A model generated the notes under the pieces. That model was not told the origin of the DNA. It saw nothing but the letters and a program-made list of their open reading frames with translations, and made no database searches. DNA of 64,000 bases from Arsenicicoccus cauae (lineage in GTDB: Bacteria; Actinomycetota; Actinomycetes; Actinomycetales; Dermatophilaceae): NCBI RefSeq assembly GCF_009707125.1, contig NZ_WLVL01000037.1:186001-250000 (forward strand). Reading direction: 5' to 3'. The first letter of the stretch is position 1. Every line of letters begins with the position of its first letter. The translations under genes and the position numbers were made by a program. This document shows, piece by piece, positions 29,124 through 37,023 of this stretch.

Positions 29124-30947
29124 TCAGAAGCGGGCGGGCTCGCGGTAGATGCCCCACTCCTCGCGCAGCGCGTCGCAGATCTCGCCGAGGGTCGCCTCGG
29201 CGCGGACCGCGTCGAGCATGGCGGGGATCATGTTGTCCTGCGTGCGGGAGACCTCGACCATCCGCTTGACCGCGTCCGCGGCGATGTCCTCGTTGCGACC
29301 GGCACGACGCTGCGAGAGCGTCGCGACCTGCTCGCGCTCCACCTCGTGCGAGACGCGCAGGATGTCCAGCTCGGAGCTGACCGACTCGGTGAGGCAGTTG
29401 ACGCCGACGATCCTCTTGTGACCGGACTCCAGCGCGAGCTGGTAGGTGAAGGCGGCGTCCCCGATCTCGGACATGAACCAGCCCTCCTCGATGCCGCGCA
29501 GGATGCCGGAGGTCATGGGCCAGACACCGCCCTCGGCCTTGCCGACGTTGTCGCGCACGACTTCGGCCAGGCGAGCCTTGTCGGCGGAGTCGACCGGGAC
29601 CTGGCCCATCGACAGGATGCGCGTGAAGATCGCCTCCGCCTCGGCCTCGATCGTGTCGGTCAGGGCCTCGACGTACCACGAACCGCCCAGCGGGTCGGCG
29701 ACATTGGTGACGCCGGTCTCCTCCATGATCACCTGCTGGGTGCGCAGGGCGATCTCGGCGGACTGCTCGGTCGGCAGCGCGAGGGTCTCGTCGAGGGCAT
29801 TGGTGTGCAGCGAGTTGGTGCCGCCGAGGACGCCTGCGAGCGCCTCGATCGCCGTCCGCACGACGTTGTTGTAGGGCTGCTGGGCGGTCAGCGACACCCC
29901 GGCGGTCTGCGTGTGGAAGCGCAGCTGCATGGCCTTGTCGGAGGTGGCGCCGTAGACGTCGCGCATCCAGCGCGCCCAGATGCGCCGGGCGGCGCGGAAC
30001 TTGGCGATCTCCTCGAAGAAGTCGACGTGGGCGTCGAAGAAGAAGGACAGGCCGGGCGCGAAGGAGTCGACGTCGAGGCCGCGGGAGAGCCCGAGCTCGA
30101 CGTAGCCGAAGCCGTCGGCGAGGGTGAAGGCGAGCTCCTGGGCGGCCGTCGCCCCGGCCTCGCGGATGTGGTAGCCCGAGACGGACAGCGGCTTGTAGGC
30201 CTTGATGTGCTCGTCGCAGTAGGCCATCAGGTCGCCGATGAGCCGCAGGTGCGGCTCGGGGGCGAAGAGCCACTCCTTCTGCGCGATGTACTCCTTGAAG
30301 ATGTCAGTCTGCAGCGTGCCGTTGAGGGTGGAGATGTCGACGCCCTGACGCTCGGCGGCGACGAGATACATGCAGAAGACCGGCACCGCAGGACCGGACA
30401 CGGTCATCGAGGTGGTCGTGTCGCCCATCGGGATGTCGCGAAAGAGGATGTCCATGTCGGCCGCGGAGTCCACCGCGACGCCGCAGTGGCCGACCTCGCC
30501 GAGGCTCATCGGGTCGTCGGAGTCGCGCCCCATGAGCGTCGGCATGTCGAAGGCCACGGACAGCCCGCCGCCCCCGCGGGCGAGGATCATCTTGTAGCGC
30601 TCGTTGGTCTGCACCGCGTTGCCGAAGCCCGCGAACTGCCGGATCGTCCAGCTCTTGCCGCGGTAGCCGGTGGCGTGCAGGCCTCGGGTGTAGGGGAACT
30701 CGCCGGGCCAACCGATGCGGTCCATGCGCTCGTCGGCGGCGGCCTGCTCGTCGGTGGGGCCGTAGACGGGGTCGACCTCGACGCCGGACAGGGTGGTGAA
30801 GTCGCCGCCCCGGATGCGGCCCTTGGCGACCGCCTCGTCATACCGCTGCTGCCAGCGGCGACGCCCGTCGCGGCGGCGCTCGGCCGAGTCGGGGGTGGGG
30901 GCCGCGGAGGCGCTGCGCTGGGTCTCCTGGATCGTCATGGTCACCAA
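29124..30947 (-). CDS. icmA: Isobutyryl-CoA mutase large subunit (B12-dependent acyl-CoA mutase)
   Basis: A 607-residue substrate-binding subunit of a methylmalonyl-CoA-mutase-type enzyme with no C-terminal B12 domain. Where true methylmalonyl-CoA mutase has Tyr89 and Arg207, this protein has Phe105 (TIRQFAGFG) and Gln223 (EYIAQKEWLF). These match Phe80/Gln198 of Streptomyces IcmA with one offset of 25, so isobutyryl/n-butyryl-CoA isomerisation is the best call. The B12-binding IcmB subunit is not in the window. The ATG at 30947 lies just inside the palindrome 30951-30966, and a MarR gene lies immediately upstream. Confidence 0.88.
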   Translation of the reverse strand: MVTMTIQETQRSASAAPTPDSAERRRDGRRRWQQRYDEAVAKGRIRGGDFTTLSGVEVDPVYGPTDEQAAADERMDRIGWPGEFPYTRGLHATGYRGKSWTIRQFAGFGNAVQTNERYKMILARGGGGLSVAFDMPTLMGRDSDDPMSLGEVGHCGVAVDSAADMDILFRDIPMGDTTTSMTVSGPAVPVFCMYLVAAERQGVDISTLNGTLQTDIFKEYIAQKEWLFAPEPHLRLIGDLMAYCDEHIKAYKPLSVSGYHIREAGATAAQELAFTLADGFGYVELGLSRGLDVDSFAPGLSFFFDAHVDFFEEIAKFRAARRIWARWMRDVYGATSDKAMQLRFHTQTAGVSLTAQQPYNNVVRTAIEALAGVLGGTNSLHTNALDETLALPTEQSAEIALRTQQVIMEETGVTNVADPLGGSWYVEALTDTIEAEAEAIFTRILSMGQVPVDSADKARLAEVVRDNVGKAEGGVWPMTSGILRGIEEGWFMSEIGDAAFTYQLALESGHKRIVGVNCLTESVSSELDILRVSHEVEREQVATLSQRRAGRNEDIAADAVKRMVEVSRTQDNMIPAMLDAVRAEATLGEICDALREEWGIYREPARF

Positions 30948-30950
30948 TTT

Positions 30951-30966
30951 ACTAGGACGTCCTAGT
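30951..30966. promoter_or_regulatory. Perfect 16-bp palindromic operator before icmA
   Basis: ACTAGGACGTCCTAGT is a perfect palindrome centred 11-12 nt upstream of the icmA ATG. Its right half in minus-strand reading runs into TAGTAAATTGG, so it overlaps any -10 element. It sits in the 68-nt gap between a MarR-type regulator and icmA, which suggests that regulator, or another dimeric repressor, binds here. Confidence 0.7.
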
Positions 30967-31015
30967 ATCTGTCACCAGGCTGCCAGCGCCGATCGCGCCA
31001 GACCCAGCCCTGGCG

Positions 31016-31531
31016 TCAGCCGGTGAAGTCCCCGGCCGCCACGCGCACCCGCCGCAGCAGGGCGAAGAGCTGCTCGTGCTCGGGCGTGGTCAGCACGTCC
31101 AGCCCGAAGCCCAGCCGGTGCAGGTCCTGCGTGGCCGCCTCCATCACCGCGCGCCCGGCGTCGGTGATCTGCGCGAGCGTCCCCCGGCCGTCCGCCGGGT
31201 TGGGCACGCGCCGCACGAAACCCTGCGCCTCGAGCCGCTGCACGATGCTCGTCGCGCTCGTGGGGTGCACCATGAGCCGCTCCCCGATGACGCTCATCGG
31301 CAGGCCGCTGTCCCGGCCGAAGGCCAAGAGCACCAGCGCCTCGTAGCGTGCGAAGGTCAACCCGTGCTGCGCGCACGCCTGGTCGAAGGCGATCGTCAGC
31401 ATCTGCGCCACCCGCAGCAGACTCGTGGCCGTGGCCATCTGCCGGGACGGCGCCGACTCGCCCCAGCGCTCGCGCCAGGAGCTCTCGGCGCGAGCGATCG
31501 GGTCGAACGGCAGGTTGAGGGGGGTGCTCAC
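31016..31531 (-). CDS. MarR-family transcriptional regulator
   Basis: A 171-residue winged-helix protein. Helix-turn-helix region: FARYEALVLLAFGRDSGLPMSVIGERLMVHPTSATSIVQRLEAQGFVRR, with the beta-wing NPADGRGTLAQITDAG. It ends 68 nt before icmA on the same strand, and the gap holds the perfect palindrome, so icmA control by an acyl-CoA or CoA-related ligand is a reasonable inference. The GTG at 31531 is chosen because TATCCT lies 6 nt upstream and the extension to 31684 looks like noise. Confidence 0.88.
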   Translation of the reverse strand: MSTPLNLPFDPIARAESSWRERWGESAPSRQMATATSLLRVAQMLTIAFDQACAQHGLTFARYEALVLLAFGRDSGLPMSVIGERLMVHPTSATSIVQRLEAQGFVRRVPNPADGRGTLAQITDAGRAVMEAATQDLHRLGFGLDVLTTPEHEQLFALLRRVRVAAGDFTG

Positions 31532-31537
31532 CTGGGC

Positions 31538-31543
31538 AGGATA
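31538..31543 (-). promoter_or_regulatory. Leaderless -10 element of the MarR gene
   Basis: TATCCT on the minus strand lies 6 nt before the GTG at 31531. Confidence 0.5.
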
Positions 31544-31587
31544 GAGGGCCGTGTGCCGGCGCGTCCGCCGCCCGGCGTGCGCCGTCG

Positions 31588-32028
31588 CTACCGATAGTCG
31601 GCCTGGGCGAGGCCTCCGTCTCGCGCGACGTGCGTCTCCATGCCGGGGACGGTGTCGGTGTTGTGCGCGCTGACGGCACACCACCCGTCCTCGCCGCGGC
31701 GTCCGACCAGGGTCAGCACGCCGCGACGCTCACCGACCGGGTCCCCGGTCGGCGAGAGCTGACCGGTCAGCGACCACTGCGCCACGACCACGGCGACCTC
31801 GCCGAGACGGCGGACGCGACGACGGCGGAGCGTCATACGGCTCTGTCCGAAGATCCGCTCGAAGCCGTAGGCGTGGGCTCCACGGATGCCGGCCCGGTCG
31901 CGCCACCAGAGGCCCACGACGTTGACGAAGTCGGCATCCGCCGTGAACATCGCGGCCAGCGCGTCGGGGTCGTGGTGGTTCCACGCCTCGACGAAGGCGT
32001 CGGCGAGCTGGTCGGGCTCGGCGATCAC
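31588..32028 (-). CDS. SnoaL/NTF2-like (SgcJ/EcaC type) protein
   Basis: A 146-residue cone-fold protein: DAFVEAWNHHDPDALAAMFTADADFVNVVGLWWRDRAGI, then a strand-rich C-terminus (EVAVVVAQWSLTGQL... VLTLVGRRGEDGWCAVSAHNTDT). This matches the SgcJ/EcaC oxidoreductase-like NTF2 family, whose members are mostly of unknown substrate. The GTG at 32028 overlaps the TGA of the DUF4184 gene (GTGA). Regulation is likely shared with that gene. Confidence 0.8.
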   Translation of the reverse strand: MIAEPDQLADAFVEAWNHHDPDALAAMFTADADFVNVVGLWWRDRAGIRGAHAYGFERIFGQSRMTLRRRRVRRLGEVAVVVAQWSLTGQLSPTGDPVGERRGVLTLVGRRGEDGWCAVSAHNTDTVPGMETHVARDGGLAQADYR

Positions 32029-32792
32029 ACCGCCTCCGGCCGGTCCACCGGGGCCAGCATCTGCCACACCACGCAGACCACCAGCAGGACCGCGACGCCG
32101 GCGGCGATGCCCGAGGTGAGCATGTAGTAGAGCAGGGCGTGCGTGCCCAGGTAGGGGCCGATCGTGATCATCGTGCGGATCGCGAGCGCGACCGCGACGA
32201 CCAGCGGTGCCCGCACGATCCACGGCGCCAGGTCCGGACTCACGCGGGGCGTGCGGCGCGCCGGTCGGTCCCGCAGCTCGCGCCACACCACCCACGCGAT
32301 GGCGGCCAGTCCGAGCACGGAGAAGGCGTACATGAGCCAGCGCGCGACCGGCAGGCCCGCGAGGTCCTGCTCGAGCACGGGCAGCCGGGCCGTCGTCCAG
32401 CTCGGCTCGTGCGTGAGCTGGTCCCAGCCGAGGTGCCCGAGGTTGGCCAGCAGCACGGCCACGGGCACCGACCACCACACCGAGCGCGAGCGCGGGCGGG
32501 CGCGGCGCGGTCGCAGCCGGTCCCGCAGCGCGTCCGGTGCGGCGTCGTGCAGAGGCTCGCTGAGCATGTAGGTCCACGCGAGGACCAGCAGGATCCCCAC
32601 GGGCAGGTCGAAGGCGACGAGACCGAACCACGTGTGCGTCCACGAGTGTCCCTCGTCCCGGCTGCCGAGCAGACCCCCCGGGACGTAGAGCGGGAGGTCT
32701 GGCGACAGGGAGCCCGCCACCAGCGCGGTCAGCGGCAGCCCGCTGCGGCGCAGCGGCAGCACCAGGGCGGGATGGGCGAGCGTGAACGGCAC
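32025..32792 (-). CDS. DUF4184 integral membrane protein
   Basis: A 255-residue membrane protein with about six helices. It starts VPFTLAHPALVLPLRRSGLPLTALVAGSLSPDLP, the diagnostic DUF4184 beginning, with His and Asp residues (HPA, SPDLP, HTW) reminiscent of metal-dependent membrane hydrolases; the family role is unknown. The GTG at 32792 has TACAGT 6 nt upstream. It is coupled to the NTF2-like gene by a 4-nt overlap. Confidence 0.88.
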   Translation of the reverse strand: MPFTLAHPALVLPLRRSGLPLTALVAGSLSPDLPLYVPGGLLGSRDEGHSWTHTWFGLVAFDLPVGILLVLAWTYMLSEPLHDAAPDALRDRLRPRRARPRSRSVWWSVPVAVLLANLGHLGWDQLTHEPSWTTARLPVLEQDLAGLPVARWLMYAFSVLGLAAIAWVVWRELRDRPARRTPRVSPDLAPWIVRAPLVVAVALAIRTMITIGPYLGTHALLYYMLTSGIAAGVAVLLVVCVVWQMLAPVDRPEAV

Positions 32793-32798
32793 CTCACC

Positions 32799-32804
32799 AC
32801 TGTA
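32799..32804 (-). promoter_or_regulatory. Leaderless -10 element of the DUF4184 gene
   Basis: TACAGT on the minus strand lies 6 nt before the GTG at 32792. Confidence 0.5.
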
Positions 32805-32924
32805 CGCAACGGCGTGTCGGCACCACGTGACGGAGCGGACATCGTGACGGTGCCCACGGACGCGGCCCACCGGCGCGACCCACGCGCCCGCCCAACAAGC
32901 CCGCCCGACGAGCTGGCCCCGCGC

Positions 32925-33884
32925 TCAGGTGAGGTCGCCGATGACCTGGTCCGCGGCGGCATAGGGGTCGCTGCGACCATCGACGACGGCCGCGGCGAGG
33001 GCTTCCATGCCGTGATCGCCCCGCAGGTCGCCCATCCGCTCGCGCAGGTTCTTGATGACGATCGACTCGATCTCGTCGGTCGCTCGCTTGAGGCGCCGCT
33101 GTCGCAGGACGCCCCGGTCGGTCATCCAGGCGACGTGCTTGTCGAACGCCTCGACGACCTCGTCGACGCCCTCGTGCCTGTGGGCGACGGTCTTGAGCAC
33201 CGGCGGGCGCCACAGGCCCGCCTCGGTGCGGTCGCCGAGGGAGATCATGTGACGGATGTCGCGGACGGTGTTGTCGGCACCGTCGCGGTCGGCCTTGTTG
33301 ACGACGAAGACGTCACCGATCTCGAGGATGCCGGCCTTGGCGGCCTGGATGCCGTCGCCCATGCCGGGCGCCAGCAGCACGATGGTCGTGTCGGCGAGCC
33401 CGACCACCTCGACCTCGCTCTGCCCCACGCCGACCGTCTCGACGAGTACCACGTCGCAGCCCGCGGCGTCGAGCACCCGCAGCGCCTGCGGCGTGGTCCA
33501 CGACAGGCCCCCGAGATGCCCGCGGGAGGCCATGGAGCGGATGTAGACCTGCGGGTCGAGCACGTGGTCGGACATGCGGATGCGGTCGCCGAGCAGCGCG
33601 CCCCCGGAGAACGGCGACGAGGGGTCCACGGCGAGCACGCCGACGCGGAGGTCACGCTGGCGCAGGGCGGTGACCAGGGCATTGGTGGAGGTCGACTTGC
33701 CGACGCCGGGCGATCCCGTGACGCCGATGACGTGCGCGTGACCGGTGTGGGGCGCGAGCGCCGCCATCACCTCGCGAAGGGCCGGATGGGCGTCCTCGAC
33801 CATCGAGATGAGGCGGGCGACCGCGCGGGGACGACCGGCGCGGGCCTGCTCGACGAGGGACGGGATGTCGACCTGGCGGGACAC
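32925..33884 (-). CDS. meaB: MeaB-type G3E GTPase (B12 mutase chaperone)
   Basis: A 319-residue GTPase that protects and reloads adenosylcobalamin-dependent mutases. Walker A GVTGSPGVGKSTSTNAL, metal/switch VLAVDPSSPFSGGALLGDRIRM, ETVGVGQSEVEV and the guanine motif NKADRDGADN are all present; the C-terminal helix that dimerises is retained. Its likely clients here are IcmA (30 kb) and MeaA (46 kb). The GTG at 33884 has AGGAG 9 nt upstream. It lies downstream of the thiolase and its terminator. Confidence 0.95.
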   Translation of the reverse strand: MSRQVDIPSLVEQARAGRPRAVARLISMVEDAHPALREVMAALAPHTGHAHVIGVTGSPGVGKSTSTNALVTALRQRDLRVGVLAVDPSSPFSGGALLGDRIRMSDHVLDPQVYIRSMASRGHLGGLSWTTPQALRVLDAAGCDVVLVETVGVGQSEVEVVGLADTTIVLLAPGMGDGIQAAKAGILEIGDVFVVNKADRDGADNTVRDIRHMISLGDRTEAGLWRPPVLKTVAHRHEGVDEVVEAFDKHVAWMTDRGVLRQRRLKRATDEIESIVIKNLRERMGDLRGDHGMEALAAAVVDGRSDPYAAADQVIGDLT

Positions 33885-33908
33885 GATTGTCAGCTCCTCC
33901 TGGGGGTG

Positions 33909-33932
33909 CGCCGCTCGGCCTGGCGAGCGGCG
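33909..33932 (-). other. Hairpin in the meaB leader region
   Basis: Perfect 9-bp arms (33909-33917, 33924-33932) with a 6-nt loop, 25 nt before the meaB GTG. It may be a second terminator for the thiolase or a leader structure. Confidence 0.4.
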
Positions 33933-33944
33933 TGGTCGTACCTA

Positions 33945-34001
33945 CCGGGGGCAGGGGCATCAGCCTGCGGTGCGAAGGCCGGTCGATGCCCCCGCCCCCG
34001 G
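33945..34001 (-). terminator. Terminator of the acetyl-CoA acetyltransferase gene
   Basis: Arms 33945-33961 and 33985-34001 pair in 16 of 17 positions. The hairpin starts 9 nt after the thiolase TAG. Confidence 0.7.
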
Positions 34002-34009
34002 CGGGTCTG

Positions 34010-35209
34010 CTAGTTGGCGACCTTGACGATCAGCGCGTCGCCCTGGCCACCGCCACCGCACAGCGCGGCGACGCCGGTGCCGCCGCCCCGGCGCTTGAGC
34101 TCCAGCGCGAGGTGCAGCACGATGCGGGCGCCGGACATGCCGAGGGGGTGACCAAGGGCGATCGCCCCGCCGTCGACGTTGATCCGCTCCTCGTCGAGGC
34201 CGAGCTCGCGGGCCGAGGCGATGCCGACGGCGGCGAACGCCTCGTTGATCTCCACGAGGTCGAGCTCGGTGGGCTCGATGCCCTCCTTGCGGCAGGCCGC
34301 GGCGATGGCGTTGGCCGGCTGCTGCTGCAGCGAGGAGTCCGGGCCGGCGACGTTGCCGTGGGCACCGATCTCGGCGAGCCAGGTGAGGCCGAGCTCCTCG
34401 GCCTTGGCCTTGCTCATGACGACCACGGCGGCGGCGCCGTCGGAGATCTGCGAGGCCGTGCCCGCGGTGATGGTGCCGTCCTTGCTGAACGCCGGCCTGA
34501 GCGTGGCGAGGGACTCGGCGGTGGTGTCACCCCGCACCCCCTCGTCGGTCCGGAACTCGATCGGGTCGCCCTTGCGCTGCGGGATCGTGACGGGGACGAC
34601 CTCCTCGTCATACCGCCCGGCCTCCCACCCGGCCGCGGCCCGCTGGTGCGAGCGCGCGGCGAAGGCGTCCTGCTCCTCGCGGGACACGGCCTTGTCGCCG
34701 GAGTTCTCCGCCTCGGTCAGCAGGCCCATCGGCTGCTCGGTGAAGACGTCCCACAGGCCGTCCACCACCATCGAGTCGGCGAGCGTGGCGTCGCCGTACT
34801 TGAACCCGTCACGCGACTTGGCGAGCAGGTGCGGTGCGTTGGTCATGGACTCCTGGCCGCCCGCCACGACGATGTCGAACTCGCCCGCGCGGATCAGCTG
34901 GTCGGCCAGGGCGATCGCGGCGAGCCCTGAGAGGCAGACCTTGTTGACGGTCAGGGCGGGGACGGTCATCGGGATGCCGGCCTTGACGGCGGCCTGGCGG
35001 GCGGGGATCTGGCCGACGCCGGCGCCGAGGACCTGGCCCATGATGACGTACTCGACCTGCTCGGGGGCCACGCCGGACTTGTCGAGGGCGCCCTTGATGG
35101 CGACGGCGCCGAGGTCGGCTCCGGAGAACCCCTTGAGGGAGCCCATGAGCCGCCCCATCGGGGTCCGGGCGCCGGCCACGATGACGGACGGACTGGCAGT
35201 TGCGGACAT
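34010..35209 (-). CDS. Acetyl-CoA C-acetyltransferase (thiolase)
   Basis: A 399-residue thiolase. The acyl-enzyme Cys is in [11 protein letters not shown], the His in [13 protein letters not shown], and the second catalytic Cys in [14 protein letters not shown]. It condenses two acetyl-CoA to acetoacetyl-CoA, the first step toward crotonyl-CoA and the ethylmalonyl-CoA pathway; the reverse reaction would serve beta-oxidation. The ATG at 35209 has GGAGG at 7-nt spacing; the long upstream frame shadows the epimerase gene. It diverges from the epimerase. Confidence 0.95.
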   Translation of the reverse strand: MSATASPSVIVAGARTPMGRLMGSLKGFSGADLGAVAIKGALDKSGVAPEQVEYVIMGQVLGAGVGQIPARQAAVKAGIPMTVPALTVNKVCLSGLAAIALADQLIRAGEFDIVVAGGQESMTNAPHLLAKSRDGFKYGDATLADSMVVDGLWDVFTEQPMGLLTEAENSGDKAVSREEQDAFAARSHQRAAAGWEAGRYDEEVVPVTIPQRKGDPIEFRTDEGVRGDTTAESLATLRPAFSKDGTITAGTASQISDGAAAVVVMSKAKAEELGLTWLAEIGAHGNVAGPDSSLQQQPANAIAAACRKEGIEPTELDLVEINEAFAAVGIASARELGLDEERINVDGGAIALGHPLGMSGARIVLHLALELKRRGGGTGVAALCGGGGQGDALIVKVAN

Positions 35210-35380
35210 GTGAAGGCCTCCAGCAGCGGTGGTGGGTCGGGCTCGGTGCCCGCCCACCTTATCGGGGTCCCGGGGCACCGCCCGGCGGAGGGTGACCGGC
35301 GTCGCGCCTCGGTGCGGCGTGAGCCTCGTCATACCGCGCCGTCGGTCGACCCCCGGGTGAGTCCCCACGAGCCCCGGTCC

Positions 35381-35386
35381 TAGGCT
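35381..35386 (+). promoter_or_regulatory. Leaderless -10 element of the epimerase gene
   Basis: TAGGCT lies 6 nt before the ATG at 35393. The GGAGG between them is too close to the start to be a normal ribosome-binding site. Confidence 0.55.
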
Positions 35387-35392
35387 GGAGGC

Positions 35393-35839
35393 ATGGCTGA
35401 CAACACGCTGCAGGGACTGTTCACGCACATCGACCACGTCGGCATCGCCGTCCGCGACCTCGACGAGGCGATCGAGTTCTACGAGACCAGGTACGGCATG
35501 ACCATGGCCCACCGTGAGGTCAACGAGGAGCAGGGCGTCGCCGAGGCGATGATGGCCGTCGGCGACTCCACCTCGCACATCCAGCTGCTCGCCCCGCTCG
35601 ACGAGCACAGCACCATCGCCAAGTTCATCGACAAGTCCGGTGTCGGAATCCAGCAGATGGCCTACCGCGTGGAGTCCATCGACGACGTCTGCGCCACGCT
35701 CAAGGAGCGCGGCCTGCGCCTGCTCTACCCCGAGCCCAGGCGCGGCACCGCCGGCTCGCGCATCAACTTCATCCACCCCAAGGACGCCGGGGGCGTGCTG
35801 GTCGAGCTCGTCGAGCCCGCGCCGGGTGGCATGCACTGA
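35393..35839 (+). CDS. mce: Methylmalonyl-CoA (ethylmalonyl-CoA) epimerase
   Basis: A 148-residue vicinal-oxygen-chelate enzyme of two beta-alpha-beta repeats. Metal ligands are likely His in HIDHVGIAV, His in [10 protein letters not shown], and Glu in [15 protein letters not shown] and [15 protein letters not shown] are signatures. It interconverts 2R/2S-methylmalonyl-CoA and, in the ethylmalonyl-CoA pathway, also ethylmalonyl-CoA. It is divergent from the thiolase, with which it forms a conserved pair in actinobacteria (from memory, Streptomyces). Confidence 0.95.
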   Translation: MADNTLQGLFTHIDHVGIAVRDLDEAIEFYETRYGMTMAHREVNEEQGVAEAMMAVGDSTSHIQLLAPLDEHSTIAKFIDKSGVGIQQMAYRVESIDDVCATLKERGLRLLYPEPRRGTAGSRINFIHPKDAGGVLVELVEPAPGGMH

Positions 35840-35860
35840 GCCTGCCCTGGCCGTATGCCG

Positions 35861-35892
35861 GAGCGCCCGACCCCGTGCGGGGCCGGGCGCTC
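35861..35892 (+). terminator. Terminator of the epimerase gene
   Basis: Perfect 9-bp arms GAGCGCCCG and CGGGCGCTC with an inner CCCC/GGGG pair, 22 nt after the epimerase stop. Convergent with the deacetylase gene. Confidence 0.75.
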
Positions 35893-36010
35893 GCGTCGCC
35901 GCCGGCGCGACGGCCCCATGGTGGTGGGCATGCCGATCCCGACAGCCCTGCTCGCCCGCGAGTTCTCCTCCCAGACGACGGACGGCACGCCGGGCGCGGC
36001 GACCACAGAC

Positions 36011-36895
36011 TCAGCGGACGCGGCCCACTCGCACGAGCTCGCTCACCGGCACCGAGCTCAGCCCACGACCGGCCAGCGCCTCCAGCAGGTGCGGGAGGGC
36101 CTCGACCGTCTGGTCGCGGGGGTATTCCTGGGCCCAGCGCCCCTCGACCCGACCTCCGTCGTGGGCCAGCACCACCGCACCGGGCTCGAGCGCCTCGCCG
36201 AGGCCCGTGCCACCGACCCGCGCGCCGTCGTGCAGGCAGGCCTCGAGGCAGGAGCTCCAGAAGGCCTGGCGCTCCCCCAGCGACCGGGCGACCCGCGACA
36301 CCGATGCGCTCGTCCGGCCCACCGGCGGCCGCAGCAGCCGCGGGCCGACGTCACCGACGACACGACGACCGCGGACGATCTGGTCGCGGACCTCGGCGTC
36401 GCCGATCTCGGTCAGGTGGGCGTGGTCGTGGGTGTGGTTGGCCACCTCGTGGCCCTCCGCCCGCATGCGCGCCACCAGCCCGGGGTGGGCCGCGGCGTTG
36501 GCGCCGACGACGAAGAAGGTGGCGCGGGCGGCATACCGGCGCAGGAGGTCCAGGACCGCGGGGGTGTAGCGGGGGTCCGGCCCGTCGTCGAAGGTAAGGG
36601 ACAGGACGGGCCGGTGGGTCCGGACGTGGTTGACGCAGTCACGGTCGGCCGCGCGGCGCGCCTGCGGCGAGGACGTGGGGCCGAGTGCCAGCTCCACGCG
36701 ACCGTCGTCCGCGACGGCGAGGCCGGTGCCGGAGACGGCGCAGAGCAGGGTGCCGGTCAACGCCGTACGCCGCGAGACGACGAGTTCCGCCGGAGCCGCC
36801 GGCCCGGTCCTGCCCACCCGCATGGTCCCCCGCATCCCCGGGGCACGACGTCCAACGCCTGCCCCGCCGCGCCCGGCTCGTCCGCGCCCCGCCAT
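36011..36895 (-). CDS. Secreted polysaccharide deacetylase (NodB domain)
   Basis: About 294 residues with a long basic N-terminus, a possible signal segment (SRRTALTGTLLCAVSGTGLAVA) and a NodB domain. Motif 1 LTFDDGPDPRYTP provides catalytic and metal Asp; motif 2 NHTHDHAHL gives the HxxxH pair; RPPVGRTS is motif 3; VVLAHDGGR is motif 5 (His). It probably removes acetyl groups from cell-wall or surface glycans outside the membrane. The start is uncertain: 36895, 36835 and 36823 are all possible. The last places the RR-containing signal closest to the N-terminus. Confidence 0.85.
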   Translation of the reverse strand: MAGRGRAGRGGAGVGRRAPGMRGTMRVGRTGPAAPAELVVSRRTALTGTLLCAVSGTGLAVADDGRVELALGPTSSPQARRAADRDCVNHVRTHRPVLSLTFDDGPDPRYTPAVLDLLRRYAARATFFVVGANAAAHPGLVARMRAEGHEVANHTHDHAHLTEIGDAEVRDQIVRGRRVVGDVGPRLLRPPVGRTSASVSRVARSLGERQAFWSSCLEACLHDGARVGGTGLGEALEPGAVVLAHDGGRVEGRWAQEYPRDQTVEALPHLLEALAGRGLSSVPVSELVRVGRVR

Positions 36896-37023
36896 GCTAG
36901 CCCCCGAGTGAGGCACGTCACGCCTGTGTCGGATGTCTCAGACCCCTACCGCCACGACGTGACCCGCCAGTAGCGTCGCTGGTGAGGCGGCACGCAGTGG
37001 TGCCCCACGCCCCAGGAGCAGAC

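Noticed and set aside
29124-30947. Methylmalonyl-CoA mutase large subunit
   Set aside because: The Tyr and Arg needed to bind the methylmalonyl carboxylate are Phe and Gln, as in isobutyryl-CoA mutase.
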